DNA of 14,582 nt from JAJISG01 sp964347325 (GCA_964347325.1 CAYFYA010000026.1:1-14582); one strand, 5' to 3'. Shown: positions 5,864 to 13,656, counted from the first letter of the stretch. Numbers and translations are program-made. Notes: generated by a model from the sequence alone, not told the origin.

Positions 5864-6661
5864 TTAGGCTTTCCCTGGTCTAGGTTTTCTCGCGGTAAAC
5901 GTGGAGCCTTGACGGGCTTGAAGGAGGTTGGAGGCCCTGCCACGATTGACGGCAATCTCCAGGAATCCGTCGCTCGAGATCGTCAAAAGGGGCTCTCCTT
6001 CCTCTCCCGAGGCGTAGTTCTGATGGAAGGGAAGCTCCCGGGTGTCGGCCAGCTCGACCTCCGCTGTCCTGCCAGGGGCCAGCCATGTCGGCAACGCCTC
6101 TGCCGGAACGTTGGTGATCAGGTTCCCAAAGCGGTCCTCGAAGACCACCTCGCCCTTCACCTCGAGCTCCGAGACATGGTAGGTGCCGAAGTGTAGCTCC
6201 ATCATGTCTCGAACTGGGGGGCCGACCGACTCCGGCGCGACGCCTAGACTCAGATGGGCCGCTACTGGTGCGAAGACATCGCGACCGTGGAAGGTGCTCG
6301 AAGCCTTGGGCAGGCAGTACTTCTCTTCCTTGACTTCGAAGGCCCCCTCAAAGCCCAAGACCTGGGCCGCTGGAAAGAGGAGTCCATTGTCTGGACCGAC
6401 TAGAAGGCCCCTCTCGCACTCCACGACAAGTGGTCGTCGGGACGAGCCGACGCCCGGGTCCACTACTGCCACGTGGAGAGCCTCAGGGAAGTAGTTCACC
6501 GCTGAGGCCAGGGCGAAGGAACCCTCCAGAACGTTCTGAGGCGAGACGTCATGGTCGATGTCGACGATCCGTGCCTCCGGGTTGATGGATAGTATGACAC
6601 CCTTCATGGCAGCGACGTACTTGCCAGGGCCGAAGTCCGACAGGAGGGTGATGAGGCTCAT
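5864..6661 (-). CDS. SAM hydrolase (SAM hydroxide adenosyltransferase, DUF62 family)
   Basis: 265 residues of the fluorinase/DUF62 family. Archaeal members split S-adenosylmethionine with hydroxide to adenosine and methionine. Visible: ITLLSDFG at the N-terminus, DIDHDVSP (34-41), VDPGVGSSRRPL (67-78), GPDNGLL (89-95), FHGRDVFAP (124-132) and DRFGNLITN in the C-terminal domain. The reported catalytic triad Asp-Arg-His is present as D68, R75 and H125. The ATG lies 6 bp after the stop of the PIN–ATPase gene, so the two share a transcript. The likely role is control of SAM or adenosine levels; the cellular purpose of this family is unclear. Confidence 0.93.
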   Translation of the reverse strand: MSLITLLSDFGPGKYVAAMKGVILSINPEARIVDIDHDVSPQNVLEGSFALASAVNYFPEALHVAVVDPGVGSSRRPLVVECERGLLVGPDNGLLFPAAQVLGFEGAFEVKEEKYCLPKASSTFHGRDVFAPVAAHLSLGVAPESVGPPVRDMMELHFGTYHVSELEVKGEVVFEDRFGNLITNVPAEALPTWLAPGRTAEVELADTRELPFHQNYASGEEGEPLLTISSDGFLEIAVNRGRASNLLQARQGSTFTARKPRPGKA

Positions 6662-6667
6662 GCTGAG

Positions 6668-8500
6668 CTACTCGACGGGTCTAATGGCAACTCTCTTTCC
6701 GCCAAAGAATGCGTCCTGCAGCGACTTCCCGGACTCGCTTTGCTTAGCCACCCGTATGGTGCCATCTCTTCCCAACGTTCCCGTGAAAGCAGGTTTACCG
6801 GAGATTGTGATCTCCACGTTGGTGCCTGAGAGCGCGGGATCGGCACGTAGGACAACGCTCCTCCGGTTCATGTCCACCTCCACTGTCTGCGCCTTGAACT
6901 TACCCTTGGAAGCCCCCCTCCGGGTCTCCTTCAGGGACCTGACATCGATGCTGATGCCTAAGTCGTCCTCTATCTCCGCGATTCTGCGTCCCTCTCGTCC
7001 CAGGATCTTAGGGATCTCTTTTTCGGTCAAGTAGACCGTGGCGTGGTTGTCGCCGTCAACAGTCACGTCAATCGGGCCGCTAATCATGCGGCCGATCTCT
7101 CGCGCTATCTGTCGCTCAGCCAGGCTCCATAGGGGCTTCGCGCCAGATACGCCTTCCAGCGGCATCACGACAACCTCCTCGCCGTAGGTGTAGATCTCAA
7201 ACTCCGCCTGTCCAGACTCGAAGTCGACAACCTCAATTACTGGGCGAGCCAGGTCGGCTTCTACCATTCCCGCGGGCACCTTGACCGTGAACCTGGTCTC
7301 GTAGAACTTCTGGATGGCGCCGTCCTCAACGAAGAGGACGGTATCCACGACCTGGGGTATCATTCCCAGCTCAACCCTTCCGATGAGTCGCTGGATGGCG
7401 TCGATTCCCCGGGTTGCATGGACGACGCCCACCATACCAACTCCCGCCATTCGCATGTCAGCGAAGACCTGGAAATCTCTGGTCTTCCTCACCTCGTCGT
7501 AGATGGTGTAGTCGGGCCTTACGAGGAGAAGGAGGTCAGCGGTCCTCTCCATGTCACCGCCCAGGGCAGTGTACTGGGTGATCTCGTCACCGACCTGAAG
7601 GTCCCGGGGCTTCTCCATAGTCTTCACGATCCAACTGATTTCGTGCAGGTACTGGGCAACAGCCTGTGCGAGGGTGCTCTTCCCAGCTCCCGGTGGGCCT
7701 GCGATGAGGAGGCCCCGATGTTTGGCCCCCAGGCGCCTCTTGATGTGGTCGGCAAACTTGTAGTCGTCAAGCCCCACGTGGGCAACGGCCCTAACCGCCG
7801 TTATCTCGAGTCCATCGGAGAAGGGCGGCCAAGCAATGGCTATCCTCAGCTCCTCCAGTTGGACCACCGTAGCTCCGCCCTCGTCCATCTCAATGAATCC
7901 CTTGGGGTTTACCCTGGCCTCCTCGATTATGTGTCTCGCTATGCCCCGGAGCTTCTTCTCGCTCAGCTTGGTCTTCCCCACCTCCCGCAGCTCCATCTTG
8001 CCGGGCCTACCTACCTTCACCCTAGGGATGGCTCCAGCCCTCAGATGGACGGACATCACGTCCTTGTCGAGGTACTCCTCCAGCTCCAGCTTCTTCCGCC
8101 TCTTGGCCGATCGGGGACGGAGGTACTCCACGGCGATCCCTTTGGCCTCAGCCACCCGGGACTGTATCCAGTCGCTGGTGACGAGGACCGCCTTCTCCTT
8201 CTCCGCCACATCCCGGATCATTGCGTCGATGGCACCACCGCCCGCCAGCTTGATATCCTCTAGGGAGGGCCTCTCACCGACGTATTTCAACTGGATCGTC
8301 CCGCTGTTAGCTAGCCCTGCCAGCTCTCGGAGCTCGTCGAGACCCTTGTATCCGGTCTCCTGGCCTCTATCGGCCTGGGCTTCCAACTCGGCCACGACCG
8401 CCTCAGGTACGATGACCTCTACGAGGCCCTTCTCCTTGCGACGCACTATGATGGTTATGCGACCGTCAATAATCACACTAGTATCTGGGACAATTTTCAT
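6668..8500 (-). CDS. PIN domain–ATPase–KH domain protein (PilT-family ATPase, COG1855-like)
   Basis: 610 residues. The N-terminal PIN nuclease domain (1-130) has acidic residues D6, E38, D92 and D110. A secretion/PilT-type ATPase core follows: Walker A GPPGAGKST (268-276), a Walker-B-like stretch LLLLVRPDYTIYDEVR (323-338), and VVHATRGIDAIQRLIGR (359-375). A KH RNA-binding domain sits near 485-522 with the loop GREG (501-504). Pfam-type knowledge: this architecture is widespread in archaea, and its role is unproven, though RNA processing or quality control is often suggested. No membrane segment is evident. It heads a unit with the SAM hydrolase and apgM. The start is 8 nt after the predicted transcription start. 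Confidence 0.92.
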   Translation of the reverse strand: MKIVPDTSVIIDGRITIIVRRKEKGLVEVIVPEAVVAELEAQADRGQETGYKGLDELRELAGLANSGTIQLKYVGERPSLEDIKLAGGGAIDAMIRDVAEKEKAVLVTSDWIQSRVAEAKGIAVEYLRPRSAKRRKKLELEEYLDKDVMSVHLRAGAIPRVKVGRPGKMELREVGKTKLSEKKLRGIARHIIEEARVNPKGFIEMDEGGATVVQLEELRIAIAWPPFSDGLEITAVRAVAHVGLDDYKFADHIKRRLGAKHRGLLIAGPPGAGKSTLAQAVAQYLHEISWIVKTMEKPRDLQVGDEITQYTALGGDMERTADLLLLVRPDYTIYDEVRKTRDFQVFADMRMAGVGMVGVVHATRGIDAIQRLIGRVELGMIPQVVDTVLFVEDGAIQKFYETRFTVKVPAGMVEADLARPVIEVVDFESGQAEFEIYTYGEEVVVMPLEGVSGAKPLWSLAERQIAREIGRMISGPIDVTVDGDNHATVYLTEKEIPKILGREGRRIAEIEDDLGISIDVRSLKETRRGASKGKFKAQTVEVDMNRRSVVLRADPALSGTNVEITISGKPAFTGTLGRDGTIRVAKQSESGKSLQDAFFGGKRVAIRPVE

Positions 8501-8532
8501 GTCATTCTCTCGCGTGCTAATTGGCTCCGATG

Positions 8533-8539
8533 ATAAAGC
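8533..8539 (-). promoter_or_regulatory. TATA box for the PIN–ATPase–KH gene
   Basis: CTTTATCA-type element on the minus strand within GCTTTATCATCGG. It is centred about 35 bp before the ATG, which predicts a leader of roughly 8 nt. Confidence 0.55.
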
Positions 8540-8641
8540 TTTTCATCCTAGATTCCGCCGAGAGTTCCACGCAGCTTTAAGAAACCATACTCAATCAACC
8601 AATGCCCGTGATGAGAATGGGTCAGTGATGAGTGATCGACC

Positions 8642-9025
8642 CTATGAGTGCTGAGGCCTTCGCACTGCCCTCTCCATGGTCTCTGCTGTGGCTCTCGCCC
8701 CTAATCGCTCCGCCGTCTTAGTCGTCGAGCGGGCAATGAGGTCGATGAGTTCCTCCCAGCTTGCCTCGCCATCAATCCATCGGAAGAATCCCGCTCGATG
8801 GGCGCCGACTGTCCGCATGAAAAGGTCCTTGTCCATGCCTGTTCTGTCCAGTACCTGTCCCCACCCGCTTTTCCACAGATACCGGGGGAGCTTGTTGCCA
8901 TACCAGTAACCAGCGACGTCGGCGACAGCGTGGCCGCCCTCCTCTCTGAGTTCCGGATGGCGTTCGAGGAAGTTCCGGATCTCTTTCCTGAGTTCGAGCG
9001 GTTCAGGCGGCAACGTGAGTTCCAT
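8642..9025 (-). CDS. Hypothetical protein, 127 residues
   Basis: I do not recognise this protein. It begins MELTLPPEPLELRKEIRNFL and is soluble and mostly helical by eye, with a tryptophan- and tyrosine-rich middle (GYWYGNKLPRYLWKSGWGQ, about 39-57) and a second block AGFFRWIDGEASWEELIDLI (about 77-96). The C-terminus is basic (RAVRRPQHS). There are no cysteines or obvious catalytic motif. A TATA box about 35 bp upstream supports it as a real, separately transcribed gene. It lies 46 bp after the Hjc-like resolvase gene on the same strand, so a shared role in DNA metabolism is possible but unproven. Confidence 0.75.
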   Translation of the reverse strand: MELTLPPEPLELRKEIRNFLERHPELREEGGHAVADVAGYWYGNKLPRYLWKSGWGQVLDRTGMDKDLFMRTVGAHRAGFFRWIDGEASWEELIDLIARSTTKTAERLGARATAETMERAVRRPQHS

Positions 9026-9055
9026 GTGTCCTCAGATGGAAAGCTCTGTAGCCGG

Positions 9056-9063
9056 CATATACA
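9056..9063 (-). promoter_or_regulatory. TATA box for the 127-residue hypothetical gene
   Basis: TGTATATG on the minus strand, centred about 35 bp upstream of the ATG at 9025, implying a leader of about 8 nt. It overlaps the short gap after hjc. Confidence 0.5.
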
Positions 9064-9071
9064 TTTGGGGG

Positions 9072-9593
9072 TCAATCTCCTTTGCCGTCGGCCATGTAGC
9101 TGATGAACTGGTGGAGAGGCATCCCAGCAGACCACCTGAGAATGTAGTGCCCGTCCTTGCTGGTCTTGACCTTGGGAAGGTCGTCCTGGATGTCCTTGAG
9201 GTGACCGTCGACTTGTACGTCATCAATGGTGAAGATACGCCAGCTGTCTCCACGGTGGCGCTTCAGCCTGTAGGCGTAAAGCGGCAGGACGTGGGAGCGA
9301 GAGCACTCCTCCCGAAGGCTCTTAGCCTGAAGCTTCGTCCTGCGGCTGTTTGACAACCAGAGTGTCTCCCCTTTCGAGGCCTTGACCTCGATGGGAAAGG
9401 AGACGTCCCCTCGTACGGCGACCAGGTCTACGCCCAGGGAACCGGCTGCTCTCAAGACCGTGAACGGCCACTTCGCAATCTCACGATAGGCCTCCTGCTC
9501 CGCCTGTGAGCACGACTTGACGGCCGCCTCGATTACCGCCTCTTCTCCTCTGAGGATTCCCTTGAGCTCACGCTCAAACATCCCTCCTGACAT
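9072..9593 (-). CDS. hjc: Holliday junction resolvase, Hjc-like PD-(D/E)XK nuclease
   Basis: 173 residues. Archaeal Hjc resolves four-way junctions during recombination and fork repair. Visible nuclease signature: acidic N-terminal FERELKGIL (6-14, E9 the likely metal ligand), VLRAAGSLGVDLVAV (46-60, D56) and FPIEVKASKG (66-75, E69 and K71). Compared with typical archaeal Hjc of roughly 120-140 residues, there is extra sequence between FERELK and the LRAAGS block (about 15-40) and an added C-terminal part (about 125-173). The TATA box places transcription start at or next to the ATG, so the message is probably leaderless. Other PD-(D/E)XK nucleases are possible, but the AGSLGVD and IEVKASK context favours Hjc. 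Confidence 0.82.
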   Translation of the reverse strand: MSGGMFERELKGILRGEEAVIEAAVKSCSQAEQEAYREIAKWPFTVLRAAGSLGVDLVAVRGDVSFPIEVKASKGETLWLSNSRRTKLQAKSLREECSRSHVLPLYAYRLKRHRGDSWRIFTIDDVQVDGHLKDIQDDLPKVKTSKDGHYILRWSAGMPLHQFISYMADGKGD

Positions 9594-9614
9594 CGCGCAG
9601 GCATTCCTCCCAGG

Positions 9615-9623
9615 CTATATATA
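9615..9623 (-). promoter_or_regulatory. hjc: TATA box for hjc
   Basis: TATATATAG on the minus strand, centred 26 bp before the ATG at 9593. This predicts a leaderless transcript. It is half of a divergent promoter pair with the plus-strand box at 9664-9670. Confidence 0.7.
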
Positions 9624-9663
9624 CGATGCTGAAGGAGGGGAGTGAAAGTACTCCACGGCACCC

Positions 9664-9670
9664 CTTTATA
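9664..9670 (+). promoter_or_regulatory. TATA box for the zinc-ribbon gene
   Basis: CTTTATA centred about 27 bp before the ATG at 9694, which predicts a leaderless transcript. About 41 bp separate it from the divergent hjc box. Confidence 0.6.
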
Positions 9671-9693
9671 CGGTGCGGGACTGACAGGAACCG

Positions 9694-9822
9694 ATGTTTG
9701 ACCTAATCTGCCCTTATTGCGGATGGGAGGGGACCGACGCGACGTTCGATGCTCACATGAATGCCTTCTGCCCAGAGTGCAACCGTCCCGTCCAGCTCAA
9801 GGAATTATACGAGAAGAAGTAG
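9694..9822 (+). CDS. Small zinc-ribbon protein, 42 residues
   Basis: A complete short frame: MFDLICPYCGWEGTDATFDA, then HMNAFCPECNRPVQLKELYE and a terminal KK. Two CxxC knuckles (C6/C9 and C26/C29) form a single zinc ribbon. The TATA box is at leaderless spacing and a TAG ends the frame. It is divergent from hjc and upstream of the S9 peptidase on the same strand, separated by 104 bp that contain another promoter. The function is unknown. Tiny ribbons of this kind in archaea may bind nucleic acid or protein partners, but nothing here decides that. Short length and spacing, not homology, carry the call. Confidence 0.75.
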   Translation: MFDLICPYCGWEGTDATFDAHMNAFCPECNRPVQLKELYEKK

Positions 9823-9869
9823 GAGATTGAAACTGTTCATCCGCCTAGCTGACCGGGACAGCGCAACCC

Positions 9870-9875
9870 TTTAAA
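9870..9875 (+). promoter_or_regulatory. TATA box for the S9 peptidase gene
   Basis: TTTAAA preceded by CCC, placing transcription start near 9898 and giving a leader of about 28 nt. A GGTG 5 nt before the ATG at 9927 can serve as ribosome binding site. Confidence 0.5.
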
Positions 9876-9926
9876 CCCGCGCGTACTGCAAGACTGCGTC
9901 GCGAAACATCCAGGCAGGGTGTTGGA

Positions 9927-11852
9927 ATGAAGGTAGCGCCTTACGGTTCCTGGAAGTCCCCGATTTCGTCCGATCTCATAGTCCAGGAGACCATCGTCCT
10001 CGGGCAGGTCGTTCTCGATGGTATGGACGTCTTTTGGTCTGAACTCAGGCCTCGGGAGAGCGGCCGCTATGCAATCATGCGTCGGCCTTCCGGCGGGACG
10101 AACGAGGATATCCTTCCTCTGCCCTTCAACGCGAGGACTCGAGTCCACGAGTATGGCGGGGGAGCCTTCACGGTGGCCGATGGCACCGTGTACTTCACAA
10201 ACTACAGTGACCAGAGAGTCTACCAAGTCCGCTTGGGCCGTGGTCCAGAACCCGTTACCCCTGCGGTAGAACTGAGGTATGCCGATCTAACCATCGACTC
10301 CCATCGAGGCAGGCTCCTCTGCATCCTTGAGGACCACAGGGAGAAGGGTCGAGAGGCCGTCAACAGCCTCGCTTCCATCGATCTCTCCGGCAGCGGCGCC
10401 CCTGAGATTCTGGTGTCTGGAAACGACTTCTACTCCTCGCCCTCCCTCTCTCCCGACGGCAGTCACCTCGCCTGGCTCACCTGGAGTCACCCAAACATGC
10501 CATGGGACGGGACGGAGTTGTGGGTGGGGGAGCTCGATGGAGATGGGTCACTCCGCCAGCAGGCACTCGTAGCGGGATCCAGACATGAATCGATCTTCCA
10601 GCCTGAATGGTCGCCTGACGGTGATCTCTACTTCGTCTCCGATCGGTCTGGCTGGTGGAACCTATACCGCAGACACCACGATACCGTCGAGGCTATTCAC
10701 ACGATGGAAGCGGAGTTTGGCCGCCCGCAATGGGTCTTCGGACTGTCCACCTTCGCGTTTGAGTCGGCGAAGCGATTGGCGTGTTCCTATTCCCATCGTG
10801 GAAGTGGGCATCTTGCCACTATTGGCACGGAGACCTTGGAGTTCAAGGAGGTGGAGACCAGCCTGACCGTTTTCTCCCCGAGCGTTCGGGCTTCGCGAGG
10901 GGCGGTCGTGTGTGTAGCAGGGTCGCCGTCAATGCCACTATCCGTCGTGAGGATCGGCCTCGATGACGGTACGACCGAGACACTGCGCTCATCCAGCGAG
11001 GCCTCCATCGACGCCGCCTACATATCCACCCCTCAGCACATCGAGTTCCCCACAGACGCAGGGCAAAGCTCACACGCGCAGTTCTATCCACCCTACAATG
11101 CCGCCTACTCGCCTCCAGAGAGCGAGGAGCCCCCGCTACTAGTCTTCAGCCACGGTGGACCAACCTCTGCGACTGTGGCCGCCTTGGACTTGCAGAAGCA
11201 GTACTGGACGAGCCGTGGCTTTGCTGTCTTGGACGTCGACTACGGAGGGAGCACCGGATACGGCCGCGACTATCGCGAGCGGTTGAAGGGGCGCTGGGGG
11301 ATTGTGGATGTGCAGGACTGCATTAACGGCGCGAAGGACCTCGTTGCTAGAGGCCTAGCGGATCAGGAAAGGTTGGCGATTCGGGGAGGCAGTGCGGGCG
11401 GGTACACCACTTTGTGCGCCCTTACTTTTCATGACTTCTTCACGGCGGGGGCGAGCTACTTTGGGGTCAGCGACTGTGAGGCACTGGCGAGGGACACGCA
11501 TAAGTTCGAGTCCCGCTATCTCGACAGCCTCATCGGACCGTACCCTGAAGCGCGCGAGTTATACCACGATCGCTCCCCCATCCACTTCGTCGACCGTCTC
11601 TCCTGTCCAATCATTCTCTTCCAGGGCCTAGAGGATCGGGTGGTCCCGCCATCTCAGGCCGAGATCATGCTGGAAGCCTTGAGGTCTAGGGGGCTGCCAG
11701 TCGCCTACATCCCCTTCGAAGGAGAGCAGCACGGCTTCCGCCGCGCCGAGAACATCAAGCGCGCCTTGGAGAGCGAGTACTACTTCTATTCGCAGGTTTT
11801 CGGCTTCGAACCGGCAGACGAAGTCGAACCCGTTCACATCTGGAATATGTAG
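9927..11852 (+). CDS. S9 family serine peptidase (prolyl oligopeptidase / acylaminoacyl-peptidase type)
   Basis: 641 residues. The N-terminal part (about 1-370) reads as a beta-propeller with repeated propeller-type motifs such as SPSLSPDGSHLAWL and QPEWSPDGDLYFVSD. The C-terminal alpha/beta-hydrolase (about 385-625) has oxyanion-region FSHGGPTS, nucleophile Ser489 in GGSAGGYTTL, Asp570 in GLEDRVVPP and His602 in GEQHGF. No signal peptide is visible, so it is probably a cytosolic oligopeptidase trimming small peptides. The closest look is to bacterial dipeptidyl aminopeptidase/acylaminoacyl-peptidase proteins, so lateral gain is possible. The stop lies 22 bp from the convergent ACT gene stop. 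Confidence 0.92.
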   Translation: MKVAPYGSWKSPISSDLIVQETIVLGQVVLDGMDVFWSELRPRESGRYAIMRRPSGGTNEDILPLPFNARTRVHEYGGGAFTVADGTVYFTNYSDQRVYQVRLGRGPEPVTPAVELRYADLTIDSHRGRLLCILEDHREKGREAVNSLASIDLSGSGAPEILVSGNDFYSSPSLSPDGSHLAWLTWSHPNMPWDGTELWVGELDGDGSLRQQALVAGSRHESIFQPEWSPDGDLYFVSDRSGWWNLYRRHHDTVEAIHTMEAEFGRPQWVFGLSTFAFESAKRLACSYSHRGSGHLATIGTETLEFKEVETSLTVFSPSVRASRGAVVCVAGSPSMPLSVVRIGLDDGTTETLRSSSEASIDAAYISTPQHIEFPTDAGQSSHAQFYPPYNAAYSPPESEEPPLLVFSHGGPTSATVAALDLQKQYWTSRGFAVLDVDYGGSTGYGRDYRERLKGRWGIVDVQDCINGAKDLVARGLADQERLAIRGGSAGGYTTLCALTFHDFFTAGASYFGVSDCEALARDTHKFESRYLDSLIGPYPEARELYHDRSPIHFVDRLSCPIILFQGLEDRVVPPSQAEIMLEALRSRGLPVAYIPFEGEQHGFRRAENIKRALESEYYFYSQVFGFEPADEVEPVHIWNM

Positions 11853-11874
11853 GCTTCGCAACTCCGGGGCGCTC

Positions 11875-12276
11875 TCAGACCTTGAGCACCTGTTTGGCTC
11901 TATCGAGGTTATCCACAGTCATGGCAACTTGGGTCTTCCCGTTGCGGGACCCGATGATATAGATTGAAGATGCCTCAACCTTCGCCCGATTCAATCTCCG
12001 GGCCACTTTGGCGAGCTCTCCAGGCCTGTCTATGAGATCGGCAACAAGGATCTCATTCTCCTCGTACTTCAGCCCCGCCATGTCCAAGGCCTTCCGGGTC
12101 GTGTTCACGTCGTTGGTCACCACCCTATAGAAGGGCTGGGCCTCACCGACCTCACCGGCTATGGCCATGATGTTCACGGCATTGGCGGCCAGCGTCTCGG
12201 TGAGGCGTGCCAGTTCACCGGGTCTATTGTTTACGAAAACCTTGAATTCGAGCAGACAGCTTCCCCTACTGGACAA
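11875..12276 (-). CDS. Tandem ACT-domain protein
   Basis: 133 residues made of two ACT domains (about 11-72 and 76-133). Each opens with the ligand-binding loop motif: NNRPGELARL and IDRPGELAKV. ACT domains bind amino acids, and stand-alone pairs of this kind (COG4747-like) are thought to be small-molecule sensors. No DNA-binding or catalytic part is attached. The start chosen is TTG at 12276 with AGGA 4 nt upstream; a CTG at 12255 is an alternative giving a start closer to the first ACT strand. It follows aspS by 30 bp and may be read from the same message; a TATA-like GTTTTAT (12297-12291) lies in the gap. Confidence 0.88.
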   Translation of the reverse strand: MSSRGSCLLEFKVFVNNRPGELARLTETLAANAVNIMAIAGEVGEAQPFYRVVTNDVNTTRKALDMAGLKYEENEILVADLIDRPGELAKVARRLNRAKVEASSIYIIGSRNGKTQVAMTVDNLDRAKQVLKV

Positions 12277-12306
12277 GCCTTCCTGGGCGAATAAAACTTT
12301 CTGAGG

Positions 12307-13629
12307 CTAGGGTGTGAGCCTGTTGCGGTCCCTGGGAAAGAGAATCGTCTCCCGGATGTTGGAGAGACCGGCCACCTTGGCCACAAGACGGTCCAATCCA
12401 AAGCCCCAGCCTCCGTGGGGCGGCATGCCGTATCTGAAGGCGTTGACGTAGAACTGGAAATCATCGGGGTCCAGCCCCTTGTCCCTCAGTCTCTGGATCA
12501 GGTGGTCGGGGCGATGCTCCCGCTGACCGCCCGAGGCCATCTCGTCTCCGAGATAGTCAAGGTCGAAGGAGTGGGAGTACTCAGGCTCATCGTGGTTGAC
12601 CATGATGTAGAAGGGCTTGATCTCGGATGGGTACTCCACGATGTAGTACATCGGATGGCCCTCCCGAGACATGGCCTCACCGAGAACCTTCTCCGACTCG
12701 GTATCGATGTCCTCTCCCTCCGGGATGTCCCTGCCTTCCTCCGCGAGGATCTCCCTCGCCTCGTTGTAGTGGAGTCGCGGGACAGGGAGCTTGGGTATGA
12801 CGGGAGTGGATCCAAGCAGCGCCAGCTCCGCCTCGGCGTTCCTTTGCACGTACTCCAAGGCGTGGACGACGGAACCCTCGAGGACCCGTAGTACCTCTTC
12901 CTGGGACCTGATGAAGGCCATCTCGGCATCGTAGGAGATGAACTCCGATGTGTGCCTCACCGTATCCGAGAGTTCCGCCCTGAAGGCGGGGGCGATCTCG
13001 AACACCCGATCCAACCCCGTCGCCATGAGGATCTGCTTGTACAGCTGCGGGCTCTGGGCCAGGTACGCGCTCTTTCCGAAGTAGTCCACTCGGAACAGGG
13101 TCGCACCGCCCTCGGCTCCGGCACTTATAACCTTCGGAGTGTGGGTCTCCACGAATCCCTCGCTCCTCATGTACTCCCGGATGCCGGCGTTGATTTGGGA
13201 CCTGAGGGCGACGATAGCTCGTAGCTCGGGCTTCCGGAGGTCCATGTAGCGGTGGTCCAGCCGTGTGTCCATGTCGGCCCTGACCTTGTCAACCACGCCC
13301 AGAGGCAGGGGCTTCGCCGCCAGTCCGAGGACCTCGTAGTCCTTGGGGAAGATCTCGAACCCGTTTCTCACATCGGGGTTCTTGCGGACGATGCCCCTGA
13401 AGGCCACCACGCTCTCTCGGGGAATCTGGGTCAGGTCCTGAAATAGCCCCTCATCGTCGGCCCTGCGGGTGGACACCTGCAGGGTACCTTCTCGCTGCCT
13501 GACAATGAGGAAGGCGATGCCCCCAAGGTTCCTGATGTCCTCTACCCAGCCGGCGACCGCCACCTCACTATCGTAGTCCTGCTCCCCTATATTGTCGAGG
13601 TTTCTGAAGGGCGGCCAGTCCTCTAGCAT
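12307..13629 (-). CDS. aspS: Aspartyl-tRNA synthetase, archaeal type (aspartate–tRNA(Asp/Asn) ligase)
   Basis: 440 residues, class IIb. The N-terminal OB-fold anticodon-binding domain (about 15-105) includes VAGWVEDIRNLGGIAFL and NGFEIFPKDYEVL. Catalytic parts: SPQLYKQILMATGLDRVFEI (193-212), motif 2 FRAELSDTVRHTSEF (216-230, R217), and motif 3 GFGLDRLVAKVAGLSNIRET (409-428, R414). The length is normal for the short archaeal form lacking the bacterial GAD insertion. Whether it charges only tRNA-Asp or also tRNA-Asn is unresolved. The ATG at 13629 lies about 6 nt after the predicted transcription start, so the message is nearly leaderless. Confidence 0.96.
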   Translation of the reverse strand: MLEDWPPFRNLDNIGEQDYDSEVAVAGWVEDIRNLGGIAFLIVRQREGTLQVSTRRADDEGLFQDLTQIPRESVVAFRGIVRKNPDVRNGFEIFPKDYEVLGLAAKPLPLGVVDKVRADMDTRLDHRYMDLRKPELRAIVALRSQINAGIREYMRSEGFVETHTPKVISAGAEGGATLFRVDYFGKSAYLAQSPQLYKQILMATGLDRVFEIAPAFRAELSDTVRHTSEFISYDAEMAFIRSQEEVLRVLEGSVVHALEYVQRNAEAELALLGSTPVIPKLPVPRLHYNEAREILAEEGRDIPEGEDIDTESEKVLGEAMSREGHPMYYIVEYPSEIKPFYIMVNHDEPEYSHSFDLDYLGDEMASGGQREHRPDHLIQRLRDKGLDPDDFQFYVNAFRYGMPPHGGWGFGLDRLVAKVAGLSNIRETILFPRDRNRLTP

Positions 13630-13656
13630 GCGACCTGACGTGCCAAGGGACCGAGA

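Noticed and set aside
4810..5883. 357-codon plus-strand frame opposite apgM
   Set aside because: It is antisense to a clear ApgM with intact active-site motifs. Long antisense frames are expected in GC-rich coding DNA, and the translation has no recognisable domain.
5839..5955. Longer apgM start at 5955
   Set aside because: It would overlap the SAM hydrolase by 92 bp and add about 39 residues without family similarity. The GTG at 5838 matches the family N-terminus.
7418..8654. Two long plus-strand frames (281 and 272 codons) opposite the PIN–ATPase gene
   Set aside because: They are mirror frames of a gene with Walker and KH motifs, with serine-rich or histidine-rich low-complexity composition.
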